This document shows, piece after piece, positions 32,036-41,049 of a DNA stretch of 60,065 bases. The position numbers were made by a program, and so were the translations under genes. Numbering within the stretch: the stretch's first letter is position 1; each line of letters starts with the position of its first letter. The DNA lies in IMG/VR virus record IMGVR_UViG_3300025120_000052, positions 1 to 60,065 of that record. One strand, 5' to 3'. This stretch comes from a virus. The notes beneath the pieces are model-generated. The model worked only from the letters and a program-made list of their open reading frames with translations. It made no database searches and was not told the origin of the DNA.

Positions 32036-32755
32036 ATGGCAAGAATCAGTACATATCCTTTAGACACTGTCATAGTAGGCACCGATAAATGGATTGGCAG
32101 TGATTCACAGAATTTTTTTGCGACTAAAAATTTTACCGCTGACGCGGTAGCTGAGTTTATTAACGGCTCTAATAAAGTAGAGTCGCATTCTTTGCGTTAT
32201 AAGTACGAGGATTTTACTAATCCTCCGGGACGCGAACAGGGAACGATTAGCTTTCAGGTTACCAAAGGAGCAGACGTTCCTTTTAGTACGGTAAGTGCTT
32301 TTGTTATTAGTGAGTTCCAACAGAACAGACCGCTAGATTCCCTTTCTAATTTCTACACTACTCCCTTATCAGGGTCTTTAGTAATGATTTCTGAATGCGA
32401 TGCAATTTCGAATTGGGGAATTTTTACGTGGACAAGTAGTAGCCTCAATAGCCTAGGCTTTTATGACATACTCCTTAGCTACGTAAGCGGGCCGGGGAAA
32501 TTCATTGATGAAAAGGACTACTTTATTAGCATACTTCAGTATGATGTAAATTTGTCGAATGACAAAAACTTTGTCTACACTCAAGCAGTAGCATCAAACA
32601 TATGGCAAGTCACTCATAATCTCAATAAGTATTGTGCTGTAACGGTTACCGACACAAATGAATTTGAGATATTTCCAAACATAGAATACACGAGTCTCAA
32701 TACAGTAACCATTACATTTAGCACCGCGGTAGCGGGCTTCGCATACTTTAACTAA
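32036..32755 (+). CDS. Fibre/appendage protein with MARISTYP N-terminus
   Basis: 239 residues. It starts MARISTYPLDTVIVGTDKWI, then IGSDSQNFFATKNF: the same N-terminal motif as the protein at 37198, so both probably attach to the same virion site. The C-terminus (WQVTHNLNKYCAVTVTDTNE...) is the beta fold seen at the tips of many phage fibres. Confidence 0.7.
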   Translation: MARISTYPLDTVIVGTDKWIGSDSQNFFATKNFTADAVAEFINGSNKVESHSLRYKYEDFTNPPGREQGTISFQVTKGADVPFSTVSAFVISEFQQNRPLDSLSNFYTTPLSGSLVMISECDAISNWGIFTWTSSSLNSLGFYDILLSYVSGPGKFIDEKDYFISILQYDVNLSNDKNFVYTQAVASNIWQVTHNLNKYCAVTVTDTNEFEIFPNIEYTSLNTVTITFSTAVAGFAYFN

Positions 32756-32761
32756 CGCATC

Positions 32762-34480
32762 ATGGCAATTAAGTTTTTTGACGACATATCTCTTGACAAG
32801 CAAGAGATTCAATCGGTAGCCCTAGAGAATCTAGCGAGCAACCCCGCTAGTCCCAATTCGGGACAGATTTATTTTAATACAGGCACTGACGCTATTCGCT
32901 ACTACGATGGCGCGGCTTGGATTGAACTAGATGGCTCAGGTAACGTAGACAGCGTTACAGGTAGTAATGGTTTGATTAATGCAGGCAATGTTACTGTTGT
33001 AGACATTGAGCCTGACTACACCTCAGCTACTAACATCGTTCTTGCAGCAGCAGGCACAGATACGCTCGTGGCTGCTTCTAATGTTCTTGTTAGTGTAGGC
33101 AACACTGTTGGGCCTTATAGCCTTACTGACCTTGGGGCTATTATTAACCCATTGGGCTTTGAAAGTTGGATTGCAGCCGGAGATGCGGGTAATTCCCTAA
33201 CAGTAAATTCTACTGACTCTACTGTCTATTTTGGAGGCGGTCTTAAGATGAGTACTCTTTCCATCCCGGCTGCAGGAGGCTCAACGCCTGAAATTCAGAT
33301 TATCCATGAGAATCAGACTCGTACTGATACCACGAGCGCAGCGGCACCCGGAACAGGCGCAACCTTTACCGCTATTGACAGCGTGTCGAGTGACTCTACA
33401 GGTCACGTAACAGGTGTCAACCTAAAGACAGTTACGCTTCCTACCGCATCTAATATTACGTATACCTTACCTGTCGCGGCAGGTGCAGCCAATACGGCTG
33501 AGATAGTATTGACTCCATCGTCAGGGTCAACAGGTGGTACTGTAACTATTGCAGGAACTACCGCTGAGATTGCTATTACTGAGACCGTAGGTAGTGGTAC
33601 TATCACCATTGGCCTTCCTGATGATGTAACTATTGCAAACGACCTTACTGTTACTGCCGACATGAGTGCGGTGCAGGCTACTCTTACGGGTAACTTGACA
33701 GGTACTACAGCGACCTTTTCAGGTCAGGTAACTATTCCGCAGGTTCCAACAGCTGCTGCGCATGCAGCTTCTAAGAATTATGTAGATACAACACTTGCAG
33801 GTTCAGGAGCATTAATCTTCCAAGGAGGCTATAACGCATCTGCGGCACCTCCCACAGGCGCAGCTGTCCTTAAAGGATTTACCTATGTAGTAACTACAGC
33901 AGGTGATGGTAGTGGGTTCTTTACTACTACGCTAGAGATTGGTGATTTGATTATCTCCAATCAAGACAACCCAACTAGCGAGGCAGATTGGACAGAGGTT
34001 CAGAACAATATCGACAAGGCTACCAATAGCATTGAAGGTATTTCAAAGTTCTTAGTTGCTAACGGCTTTGCAACAATGACGACAGCAGGCCAACCTGCTA
34101 TCCCTGCTCAGACTGCATTTACAACAGAAGGTTCTGCTTCAAGTGTTCCTGTCATTACAACTAATGCCTTTGGTGCTGTAACTTTAATTACGGATACTAC
34201 CATTGATATTACTGCATCGCAGGTATCAAACTTTAATGCTACGGTAGAAGGGCTTATTGATGGGTACCGATTTACTTCAGCAGCCTTTGGAGGCAGCACT
34301 ACGGCTACCATCAACCACTCTTTAGGTTCAGTAAATGTATTGGTGCAGGTGTTCTTAGTGGCAGATGGAACGACTGTCTTTGCTAAGACTGCTCGAACCG
34401 ATGCTAACAATGTAACTCTTACGTTTAGTACTGCTCCTGCCGCAGCTTCAATGAAGTGTGTTATTGTTAAATGCGACTAA
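32762..34480 (+). CDS. Tail fibre-like protein
   Basis: 572 residues. Starts MAIKFFDDISLDKQEIQSVA; a motif NPASPNSGQIYFNTGTDAIRYYDG near the start is typical of fibre attachment domains. The middle is Gly/Thr/Ala-rich beta repeats with ANDLTVTADMSAVQATLTGN. The end INHSLGSVNVLVQVFLVADG...TLTFSTAPAA is a tip domain shared with the 32036 protein in form. Likely a receptor-binding fibre or its carrier. Confidence 0.78.
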   Translation: MAIKFFDDISLDKQEIQSVALENLASNPASPNSGQIYFNTGTDAIRYYDGAAWIELDGSGNVDSVTGSNGLINAGNVTVVDIEPDYTSATNIVLAAAGTDTLVAASNVLVSVGNTVGPYSLTDLGAIINPLGFESWIAAGDAGNSLTVNSTDSTVYFGGGLKMSTLSIPAAGGSTPEIQIIHENQTRTDTTSAAAPGTGATFTAIDSVSSDSTGHVTGVNLKTVTLPTASNITYTLPVAAGAANTAEIVLTPSSGSTGGTVTIAGTTAEIAITETVGSGTITIGLPDDVTIANDLTVTADMSAVQATLTGNLTGTTATFSGQVTIPQVPTAAAHAASKNYVDTTLAGSGALIFQGGYNASAAPPTGAAVLKGFTYVVTTAGDGSGFFTTTLEIGDLIISNQDNPTSEADWTEVQNNIDKATNSIEGISKFLVANGFATMTTAGQPAIPAQTAFTTEGSASSVPVITTNAFGAVTLITDTTIDITASQVSNFNATVEGLIDGYRFTSAAFGGSTTATINHSLGSVNVLVQVFLVADGTTVFAKTARTDANNVTLTFSTAPAAASMKCVIVKCD

Positions 34481-34486
34481 TCCGCT

Positions 34487-35908
34487 ATGTCAAACATCAA
34501 ATTCTTAGATGATGTAGGTATAGAGAGCGATAGCACTCTCACAATGGCATCGTCTTTAGGGAGTGAATATCTTACCATTGACAACAATAACTCGACAGGT
34601 TCTACAAGTTCTTTTTTGCGGTTGGGCAATGCGAGTGTAGATACCTCATTAACCATAGAAAGAAATAATGGCGAGGCGTATGTGTTTTTATCGGTAGGTC
34701 AATTAACATTTTATGTTGATGGCGAGGTGCCATCAATGCTTCAATTTTTTTCGACCACGCCACAAACTCTAATTTTTGGTCGTCTTACTGTAGCTGTTGC
34801 TGCGGGGCAAACTTCGGGTAGTTCTATAGAATTTAGGGAGGCAGCAACTAGCGGGACAAATTTCGTAAGGCTCAAGGCTGCTGATTCAATAACAGCAAGC
34901 CAAGATTATACCTTGCCAACTAATTATCCTAGTAGCAACGGTCAGGTTCTAAGTTCTACTACAGCGGGAGTAATGTCTTGGAGTACGGGGGGAACGGGTG
35001 ACACTAACATCGCCAACACAAACTTAACCCTTGACGCAAATAGAACAACTTCTCTTGGTACCTTTAGTTTAGACATCAACTCCGGTTCAGGAAACGTATT
35101 GGATTTGACTTCTTCTAATGTTCAAATCTATAACGCGCTTTATCTAAGAACAGACAGTACTACGACTGCGCCTGAAATGCGATTTTCAGAGGGAACGGGT
35201 AATGACTATATCGGTCTTAAAGCACCTGACACTCTTTCCGCAGGCACTGTTTTTACTTTACCTGCTACTGATGGAACGGCAGGTCAAGTATTACAGACTG
35301 ATGGAAGCGGAGGTCTTTCCTTTGCAACAGGGGGTACCGGGGGCAATTCTTCGTTTAGTTTGATTTCTGCAGGAGGTAGGGTTACGATTAACACGACCTC
35401 TGATGCTAATGCGAGAATCATTGTGCTTGGCGGAGGTTTAGGTGTTAACTACTTCAATTGGACTACATTCATGGCAAATGGTAGCCCTAGCTTTATTTCT
35501 CTTGGAACTCCGGGGACAAGCACTACGTTGGGGGTGCCTTATAACACTAACAATGCGGCATTTGTAAGTCCTAAATCGGGAAAAATAACAATGACCGGAA
35601 CTGTAGAGTTTCCCTCCCAATCAGAAACTCAAAATAATCAATGTTTCTTTTACATTTTTAGGTATCCCTCATCTCTTGTTACCGCAATGGCAAATGGTAC
35701 TTACGTCGCTTCAACGCAGATGACGCTTGTGGGGTCAGCGTCAGTTACCGTTCCTAGTGCTAGTCAAAACATTATTCCAATGTCCTTTACAGTAGGGGGC
35801 AATATCACCGCTAATTCAGGTGAGTATTTTTTTGCAGCATTTGCATACCGAGGAACAGTTTCAGGTAGTCGGTACTTCACGATTAACTATAACCTATTCA
35901 CTGAATAA
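34487..35908 (+). CDS. Tail fibre-like protein
   Basis: 473 residues. Starts MSNIKFLDDVGIESDSTLTM, the same short N-terminal motif (IKFxDD) as the preceding gene. Repeats of the form APEMRFSEGTGNDYIGLKAPD and TLPATDGTAGQVLQTDGSGG are standard in phage fibres. The C-terminal 170 residues form a separate, charge-poor beta domain (tip). The stop overlaps the next ATG. Confidence 0.78.
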   Translation: MSNIKFLDDVGIESDSTLTMASSLGSEYLTIDNNNSTGSTSSFLRLGNASVDTSLTIERNNGEAYVFLSVGQLTFYVDGEVPSMLQFFSTTPQTLIFGRLTVAVAAGQTSGSSIEFREAATSGTNFVRLKAADSITASQDYTLPTNYPSSNGQVLSSTTAGVMSWSTGGTGDTNIANTNLTLDANRTTSLGTFSLDINSGSGNVLDLTSSNVQIYNALYLRTDSTTTAPEMRFSEGTGNDYIGLKAPDTLSAGTVFTLPATDGTAGQVLQTDGSGGLSFATGGTGGNSSFSLISAGGRVTINTTSDANARIIVLGGGLGVNYFNWTTFMANGSPSFISLGTPGTSTTLGVPYNTNNAAFVSPKSGKITMTGTVEFPSQSETQNNQCFFYIFRYPSSLVTAMANGTYVASTQMTLVGSASVTVPSASQNIIPMSFTVGGNITANSGEYFFAAFAYRGTVSGSRYFTINYNLFTE

Positions 35909-36105
35909 TGAGCATTGACCCAAACACCATTTTACCTGATGAAGTTGAGCAATCGTATGATGGCCTTCAACAGATAAAAGATTACATCCCTACCACTAAC
36001 GACACGTCTGCTCAGGTTCGTGATAAGGTTAGAAAACTTGCGGCTTATCTTTACAAGTATCTAGAACACAATAACCCGGAGATTCCGTCTCCACCACCGA
36101 AATAG
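35908..36105 (+). CDS. Small hypothetical protein
   Basis: 65 residues, helical, ending in PEIPSPPPK. It lies between the fibre genes and the lysis genes. Not recognised. Confidence 0.6.
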   Translation: MSIDPNTILPDEVEQSYDGLQQIKDYIPTTNDTSAQVRDKVRKLAAYLYKYLEHNNPEIPSPPPK

Positions 36106-36110
36106 AAATA

Positions 36111-36317
36111 ATGGAGTATGAATTAGTGGCGATTGCAGTAGGACTATTGTCGGGATTAATTGGGACTTGGATTAAGATGACTAATGAGGTCACGAAAATC
36201 AAGTCTAGGTTGTTTTCTCTAGAGAAACAAGAGACTAAAGTTCAGCAGACATTAGATGTACTAGTAGAAGGAATCAATGAGATTAAACTTCTTCTTGCGA
36301 AGAAAGGCATTCAATGA
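36111..36317 (+). CDS. Small membrane-anchored coiled coil (holin/spanin-like)
   Basis: 68 residues: one N-terminal transmembrane helix (LVAIAVGLLSGLIGTWI) then a coiled coil. Overlaps the amidase start (36314). Position and form fit a lysis accessory protein or holin. Confidence 0.6.
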   Translation: MEYELVAIAVGLLSGLIGTWIKMTNEVTKIKSRLFSLEKQETKVQQTLDVLVEGINEIKLLLAKKGIQ

Positions 36318-36742
36318 GAGATTTAGAAAGAATCATACTTCATTGCGCTGCTACTCCCGAAGGAAGAGAGGTAAGTGTAGACACTATTCGCAAGTGGCAT
36401 ACTGACCCTCCTCCTCAGGGTAATGGATGGTCAGATATTGGATACCACTATGTAATCCATCTTGACGGTCTAATAGAGATTGGTCGCCCTGTTTCTATTC
36501 AAGGTGCTCACACATCGGGAGAAAATGAAGACTCTATTGGGGTTTGTTATGTTGGAGGAGTGGACAAGGATTTAGTCCCTAAAGACACTATGACTGTCCA
36601 ACAAGAGATAGCCTTTGTAGATTTGGTTAAAAGTTTACGACTTACTTTTGGTTACTTAAGTCTTCACGGACACAATGAATATTCATCCAAAGCCTGTCCT
36701 TCTTTCTCTGTAGAGGAGAAGTTCGGCTTTCTAAACAAATAA
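36314..36742 (+). CDS. Endolysin: N-acetylmuramoyl-L-alanine amidase (T7 lysozyme-like)
   Basis: 142 residues. Zinc ligands His10 (ILHCAAT), His120 (HGHNEYSS) and Cys128 (KACPSF), with Lys126 two before the Cys and Tyr44/46 (GYHYVI), as in T7 lysozyme. It cuts the amide bond between muramic acid and L-Ala of peptidoglycan. No signal peptide, so it needs a holin; candidates are encoded on either side. Confidence 0.92.
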   Translation: MRDLERIILHCAATPEGREVSVDTIRKWHTDPPPQGNGWSDIGYHYVIHLDGLIEIGRPVSIQGAHTSGENEDSIGVCYVGGVDKDLVPKDTMTVQQEIAFVDLVKSLRLTFGYLSLHGHNEYSSKACPSFSVEEKFGFLNK

Positions 36743-36745
36743 GCT

Positions 36746-36907
36746 ATGGAATTTCTAGTACAAAATTGGGCAAGTCTCGCCCTCGCCTTGATTACTGCAG
36801 CAGGAACTGTGACTGCTTTGACTGAAACAGAGAAAGACGACAAAGTCGTTAATGTTCTGAAGCGAATCCTACAGGCCGTAGTTCTCGGTAAAAACCGTAG
36901 GAAGTAA
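36746..36907 (+). CDS. Small holin-like membrane protein
   Basis: 53 residues: MEFLVQNWASLALALITAAG, a hydrophobic helix, then a charged tail ending KNRRK. It begins 3 bases after the amidase stop. The form (one helix, basic C-terminus) fits a small holin. Confidence 0.6.
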   Translation: MEFLVQNWASLALALITAAGTVTALTETEKDDKVVNVLKRILQAVVLGKNRRK

Positions 36908-36912
36908 AGTTG

Positions 36913-36920
36913 TATCTTTG
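36913..36920 (+). promoter_or_regulatory. -7 box (TATCTTTG)
   Basis: Perfect box 27 bases before the start at 36948, directly after the holin-like gene. Leader TCTTAAATCCAATCTAATTT before the ATG. It probably starts transcription of the terminase operon. Confidence 0.6.
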
Positions 36921-36947
36921 TCTTAAATCCAATCTAATTTTATTCAA

Positions 36948-37211
36948 ATGGCTAAGAAAAAAACCCTAGTTCCCAAGGAACTTACCACTGAAGAACTTAC
37001 TAATCTTCAGTCAACTTTGTCTGCGTTTAACCAAGCCAAGATGCAAGTAGCTGACGCTACTCTTGCTCAACAAAACGCAGTAAATTCTATGGTAAGCATG
37101 AAAGAAGGCTTTGTAGGAATGGAGCAACAGTTGGTTGAGAAGTATGGTAAGGACGTTAGTGTAAATGTTCAAACGGGAGCACTAACGTATAAAGAAGATG
37201 GCAAGGATTAG
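36948..37211 (+). CDS. Small coiled-coil protein
   Basis: 87 residues, helical with heptad-like spacing (LQSTLSAFNQAKMQVADATL), ending in a short beta part. Follows a promoter and overlaps the next gene. Not recognised. Confidence 0.62.
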   Translation: MAKKKTLVPKELTTEELTNLQSTLSAFNQAKMQVADATLAQQNAVNSMVSMKEGFVGMEQQLVEKYGKDVSVNVQTGALTYKEDGKD

Positions 37212-37755
37212 TACCTATCCAATTGACAGTAGCGTCAATGTAAATGATTTTGTTATTGGAACCGATAGCGAGGATTCCAACATTACAAAAAACTACACGA
37301 TTGCAAGCATTATTTCTCTTGCACCGGGTACTGTCTACATTAATGCGGCTGACGTCACAGGTACTTTCCAAACTGTCTTTGCAAACATTACAGATTTCGT
37401 TTCTTTAAATAGTGTTCTTGCTTCTCAATTAGCAAGTGGTTGGTCGGTTGGAAGTAGCCCCAATCAAAACAGAGTTGTGTATACCAACGCAACTACTAGG
37501 GTCTGTAATCTTACTTTTACTGTAAACATTACAGGTACAAACGGAGACGATATTGTTTTTTCCTTGTTTAAGAACGGGGCAAAAATAGCAGGCACTGAGC
37601 AGACGGTAGAAATTCCTGCGTTGACAGCAGCTTTGACTATGCAAGCATTGGTTAGTATGGCTACTAATGATTACATAGAAGTCAAGGTGAAGAACATTAC
37701 GGCTACCAATAACGTTACCACAACTCATTTGAATGTTGTGGCTCAGAGTCTATGA
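37198..37755 (+). CDS. Appendage protein with MARISTYP N-terminus
   Basis: 185 residues. N-terminus MARISTYPIDSSVNVNDFVI, then GTDSEDSNITKNYT, the same motif as at 32036. The rest is a beta-sandwich of about 120 residues (NRVVYTNATTRVCNLTFTVN...). Possibly a short fibre or head decoration. Confidence 0.65.
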   Translation: MARISTYPIDSSVNVNDFVIGTDSEDSNITKNYTIASIISLAPGTVYINAADVTGTFQTVFANITDFVSLNSVLASQLASGWSVGSSPNQNRVVYTNATTRVCNLTFTVNITGTNGDDIVFSLFKNGAKIAGTEQTVEIPALTAALTMQALVSMATNDYIEVKVKNITATNNVTTTHLNVVAQSL

Positions 37756-37985
37756 ATCGAGACATTAGGAAAATATCTATTGGCCCTGATTACAAAGGAG
37801 GGGCTATGCACTACATCGTAGGGCAAGATGTTCTTAATGGTTCCTACAAGATTCATCACATTCGTCATGAAGTAGACTCTAACTCTATCCTGATTTGGAT
37901 TGAGAAAGATGATTCTATTGTTCTTTGGAAAGAGTTTAAGCAGACTATGCCTATCTCTGTCGAGTACAACATCAACCTTAAATAG
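37752..37985 (+). CDS. Small hypothetical protein
   Basis: 77 residues, beta-rich (GAMHYIVGQDVLNGSYKIHH). Overlaps both neighbours by 1-4 bases, so translationally coupled. Not recognised. Confidence 0.6.
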   Translation: MNRDIRKISIGPDYKGGAMHYIVGQDVLNGSYKIHHIRHEVDSNSILIWIEKDDSIVLWKEFKQTMPISVEYNINLK

Positions 37986-38554
37986 TGCGCTCACCATTTA
38001 ATTTTATAGTCCAACCTCATCGAGGTGGGCGATACCGTAATACCAAAAAGGTAGGAGGCATTGACCTCATTGTTAGCAGTTCTGAAGAAGACGCTTCAGC
38101 GTCGAACAGAGAGGCTACGGTATTAGAGTTGCCATTAGATTACAAAGGGCCGATTCAAAAGGGAGATGTGCTGCTTGTTCATCATAACGTGTTCAAGTTT
38201 TACAATGACATCAAGGGTCGTAGAAAAAGTGGCAAGAGTTTTTTCCGAGATGATTGGTTCTTTGTTGATGCCGACCAATTCTTTTTGTATCAAAGAGACG
38301 GTAAATGGAATGCATATGACCGATACTGTTTTGTAGAACCTATCGAGGCAGAAAAATCTTTGCTTGATAAAGGAGAAAAGAATGAGCCTTTAATGGGAAT
38401 CATGCGCTATCCTAATGAGTATCTAAAATCTCAAGGAGTCGAGACGGGAACAAAGGTTTCGTTTACTCCTTACTCAGAGTACGAGTTTGATGTTGATGGA
38501 GATACGCTGTACAGAATTTATGACCATCAAATAACACTAGCTGATGGAATCTAA
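37985..38554 (+). CDS. Hypothetical beta-barrel protein, GTG start
   Basis: 189 residues starting with GTG at 37985, which overlaps the previous stop (TAGTG). The segment LPLDYKGPIQKGDVLLVHHN resembles the GroES-type barrel strands, and the protein may be a distant GroES-like fold; I give that low weight. The C-terminal 60 residues form a second beta part. It lies just before the terminase genes. Confidence 0.6.
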   Translation: MRSPFNFIVQPHRGGRYRNTKKVGGIDLIVSSSEEDASASNREATVLELPLDYKGPIQKGDVLLVHHNVFKFYNDIKGRRKSGKSFFRDDWFFVDADQFFLYQRDGKWNAYDRYCFVEPIEAEKSLLDKGEKNEPLMGIMRYPNEYLKSQGVETGTKVSFTPYSEYEFDVDGDTLYRIYDHQITLADGI

Positions 38555-38828
38555 AGAACTAAAAACAAAGATTATTGCAGCGGGAAAGCGGGCTGTAGAG
38601 CAATTAATTAAGGTTGCTCAAGAAGACATCATTAAGCCTGACCCTGAAGATGAGTTGGCTGCTGATAGGCTAAAGAATGCTGCTGCAACCAAGAAGCTAT
38701 GCATCTTTGATGCGTTTGACATTTTGTCTAAAATTGAGGTAGAACAAGAAAACCTTAACTTAGCAGAGACTAACACTAGTCGAACAGAGAGCAAGCAAGG
38801 CTTTGCAGAACAAAGAGCAAAAAAATAA
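38544..38828 (+). CDS. Possible small terminase subunit
   Basis: 94 residues, all-helical and charged (AAGKRAVEQLIKVAQEDIIK, then LKNAAATKKLCIFDAFDILS). Position directly before TerL, with a 26-base overlap, makes it a candidate small terminase, but I see no clear DNA-binding motif. Confidence 0.5.
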   Translation: MESKELKTKIIAAGKRAVEQLIKVAQEDIIKPDPEDELAADRLKNAAATKKLCIFDAFDILSKIEVEQENLNLAETNTSRTESKQGFAEQRAKK

Positions 38829-41049
38829 TCTCTACACTACAGTAGAAAAACTAGTTCCCTCAAACGTTCTATCTAATAAAAATAGAGCAAAGGCATGGGG
38901 ATATGGGTACCATGCTAAATATGATTTAGTAGTCATATCGCGCACAGGTCAAGTGGGTGAGATTATTAATATCTCAGGATTAAACATTGGCCTTCCTCCT
39001 TCTGATGTGAGAGTTCAAACTCCCACTGATAAATCAAAGCAGTATTGGGTTAGAGAAGAACTCCCCAAACCTTTGTCTAGGGTTCACTCTATTTTTGCAT
39101 GGAACGACATGCCCTCTTCGTTTAAAAATGAATGGGTCGATTACATCGAAGAGGAATTCAACCGAAGGGAGGAGGGTTTTTGGTTCATGAACAAAGGTGT
39201 GCCTACGTATCTTACGGGAGCACACTACATGTACCTACAGTGGTCTACTATTGACGTTGGCTATCCCGACTTCAGAGAGGCTAATCGAATCTTCTTTATT
39301 TTTTGGGAAGCATGCAAGGCGGATGATAGGTGTTTTGGGATGACCTATCTTAAGATTAGGCGTTCAGGCTTTTCGTTCATGGGGTCATCGGAATGTGTAA
39401 ATACAGGAACACTAGCAAAAGATTCACGGGTAGGAATTTTATCTAAGACAGGTTCTGATGCTAAGAAGATGTTTACCGATAAGGTTGTTCCTATTGCAAA
39501 CCGACTACCCTTTTTCTTTAAGCCCATACAAGATGGTATGGACAAGCCAAAAACGGAATTAGCCTTCCGTGTTCCTGCTTCTAAGATTACAAAAAAGAAC
39601 ATGCATACTTCTGTGGCGGAAGAAATGCATGGTCTTGACACTACGATTGATTGGAAGAACACTGACGACAACTCTTACGATGGTGAGAAACTATTGTTGC
39701 TTGTTCATGACGAAAGCGGTAAGTGGATTAAGCCCAACAACATTCTCAACAATTGGCGAGTAACTAAAACCTGCCTCAGGTTGGGAAGCCGCATTATTGG
39801 TAAGTGCCTTATGGGTTCTACATCTAATGCCTTAAGCAAAGGAGGTGGCAACTTTAAAAAGCTGTACGAAGATTCAGATATTTCTGAGCGCAATGGTAAT
39901 GGTCAAACACGGAGTGGCATGTACTCTTTGTTTATTCCAATGGAGTACAACATGGAGGGGTTTATTGACCGCTTCGGACACCCTGTTGTAAACAAGCCTT
40001 CTAAGGCTGTATTAGGTATCGACAATCGTCCCATTAATTCAGGTGCTCTTACGTATTGGGAGGCCGAAGTAGAGTCGCTTAAAAACGACCCTGACGCTCT
40101 CAATGAATTTTACCGTCAGTTTCCTAGAACTGAGTCTCACGCCTTTAGAGACGAAAGCAAGTCTACCTTGTTTAACCTTACTAAGATTTATCAGCAGTTA
40201 GATTATGCAGAGTCTTTAATTAAGGAGCAGTATGTTACAAGAGGTTCCTTTGGTTGGCAGGATGGAAAGAAAGATACCAAGGTAGTTTTCTATCCCGATA
40301 GCCGAGGAAGGTTTAGAGTTTCGTGGACTCCCCCTGCAGGATTGCAAAACTCTATTATAGAAAGAGGCGGTAACAAACGCCCCGGAAATGAACACATTGG
40401 TGCATTTGGGTGCGACTCTTATGACATATCAGGAGTCGTAGGCGGTGGAGGCTCTAACGGTGCGCTTCACGGCATGACCAAGTATCACATGGATGAGGCT
40501 CCTACTAATGAGTTTTTTCTTGAGTATGTGGCTAGACCTCAAACAGCAGAGATATTTTTTGAAGAGGTATTAATGGCCTGCGTTTTTTACGGTATGCCTA
40601 TTCTCATTGAGAACAACAAGCCTAGGTTGCTTTACCATTTTAAAAACCGAGGGTATAGAGGGTTTTGTTTAAACCGTCCTGACAAACCCTACAATAAACT
40701 GTCTAAGACTGAGCGAGAGTTGGGAGGTATTCCAAACTCATCTGAGGATGTTAAACAAGCGCACGCATCTGCTATTGAATCTTACATTGAGAAATACGTA
40801 GGGCTTGATTTAGAGGGTCAATTTAGAGACTCCGACGAAATGGGGACTATGCCTTTCGTTAGAACGCTAGAAGATTGGGCGAAGTTTGACATCAGCAATA
40901 GAACTGCTTACGATGCTACCATTAGTTCGGGCCTTGCTATAATGGCAAACCAAAAGCACTTGTACACCCCTGAACAAAAGCAGAAAAAAATAAGCCTTAC
41001 CTTCGCTCAGTATAGAAATAGTGGAACGATAAGCGAAATAATTAGATGA
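38803..41049 (+). CDS. terL: Terminase large subunit
   Basis: 748 residues. ATPase: variant Walker A around RRSGFSFMGSSE (about 187-198), with a Walker B LLLLVHDESG near residue 297 and a coupling motif MGSTSN near 345. Nuclease: GCDSYDISG near 537 (first acidic residue) and later conserved Asp/Glu around SSEDVKQAHASAI. It cuts and pumps DNA into the head. The form is that of crAss-like phages. A one-mismatch dispersed palindrome lies in its early codons (39009). Confidence 0.9.
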   Translation: MQNKEQKNNLYTTVEKLVPSNVLSNKNRAKAWGYGYHAKYDLVVISRTGQVGEIINISGLNIGLPPSDVRVQTPTDKSKQYWVREELPKPLSRVHSIFAWNDMPSSFKNEWVDYIEEEFNRREEGFWFMNKGVPTYLTGAHYMYLQWSTIDVGYPDFREANRIFFIFWEACKADDRCFGMTYLKIRRSGFSFMGSSECVNTGTLAKDSRVGILSKTGSDAKKMFTDKVVPIANRLPFFFKPIQDGMDKPKTELAFRVPASKITKKNMHTSVAEEMHGLDTTIDWKNTDDNSYDGEKLLLLVHDESGKWIKPNNILNNWRVTKTCLRLGSRIIGKCLMGSTSNALSKGGGNFKKLYEDSDISERNGNGQTRSGMYSLFIPMEYNMEGFIDRFGHPVVNKPSKAVLGIDNRPINSGALTYWEAEVESLKNDPDALNEFYRQFPRTESHAFRDESKSTLFNLTKIYQQLDYAESLIKEQYVTRGSFGWQDGKKDTKVVFYPDSRGRFRVSWTPPAGLQNSIIERGGNKRPGNEHIGAFGCDSYDISGVVGGGGSNGALHGMTKYHMDEAPTNEFFLEYVARPQTAEIFFEEVLMACVFYGMPILIENNKPRLLYHFKNRGYRGFCLNRPDKPYNKLSKTERELGGIPNSSEDVKQAHASAIESYIEKYVGLDLEGQFRDSDEMGTMPFVRTLEDWAKFDISNRTAYDATISSGLAIMANQKHLYTPEQKQKKISLTFAQYRNSGTISEIIR
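39009..39024 (+). repeat. Dispersed palindrome, copy 13 (one mismatch, inside terL)
   Basis: GAGAGTTCAAACTCCC within a longer stem GTGAGAG...CTCCCAC, read as VRVQTP. The centre is TTCAAA in the coding sense. The mismatch gives an A-C pair in RNA, so this copy is the weakest. Confidence 0.75.
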
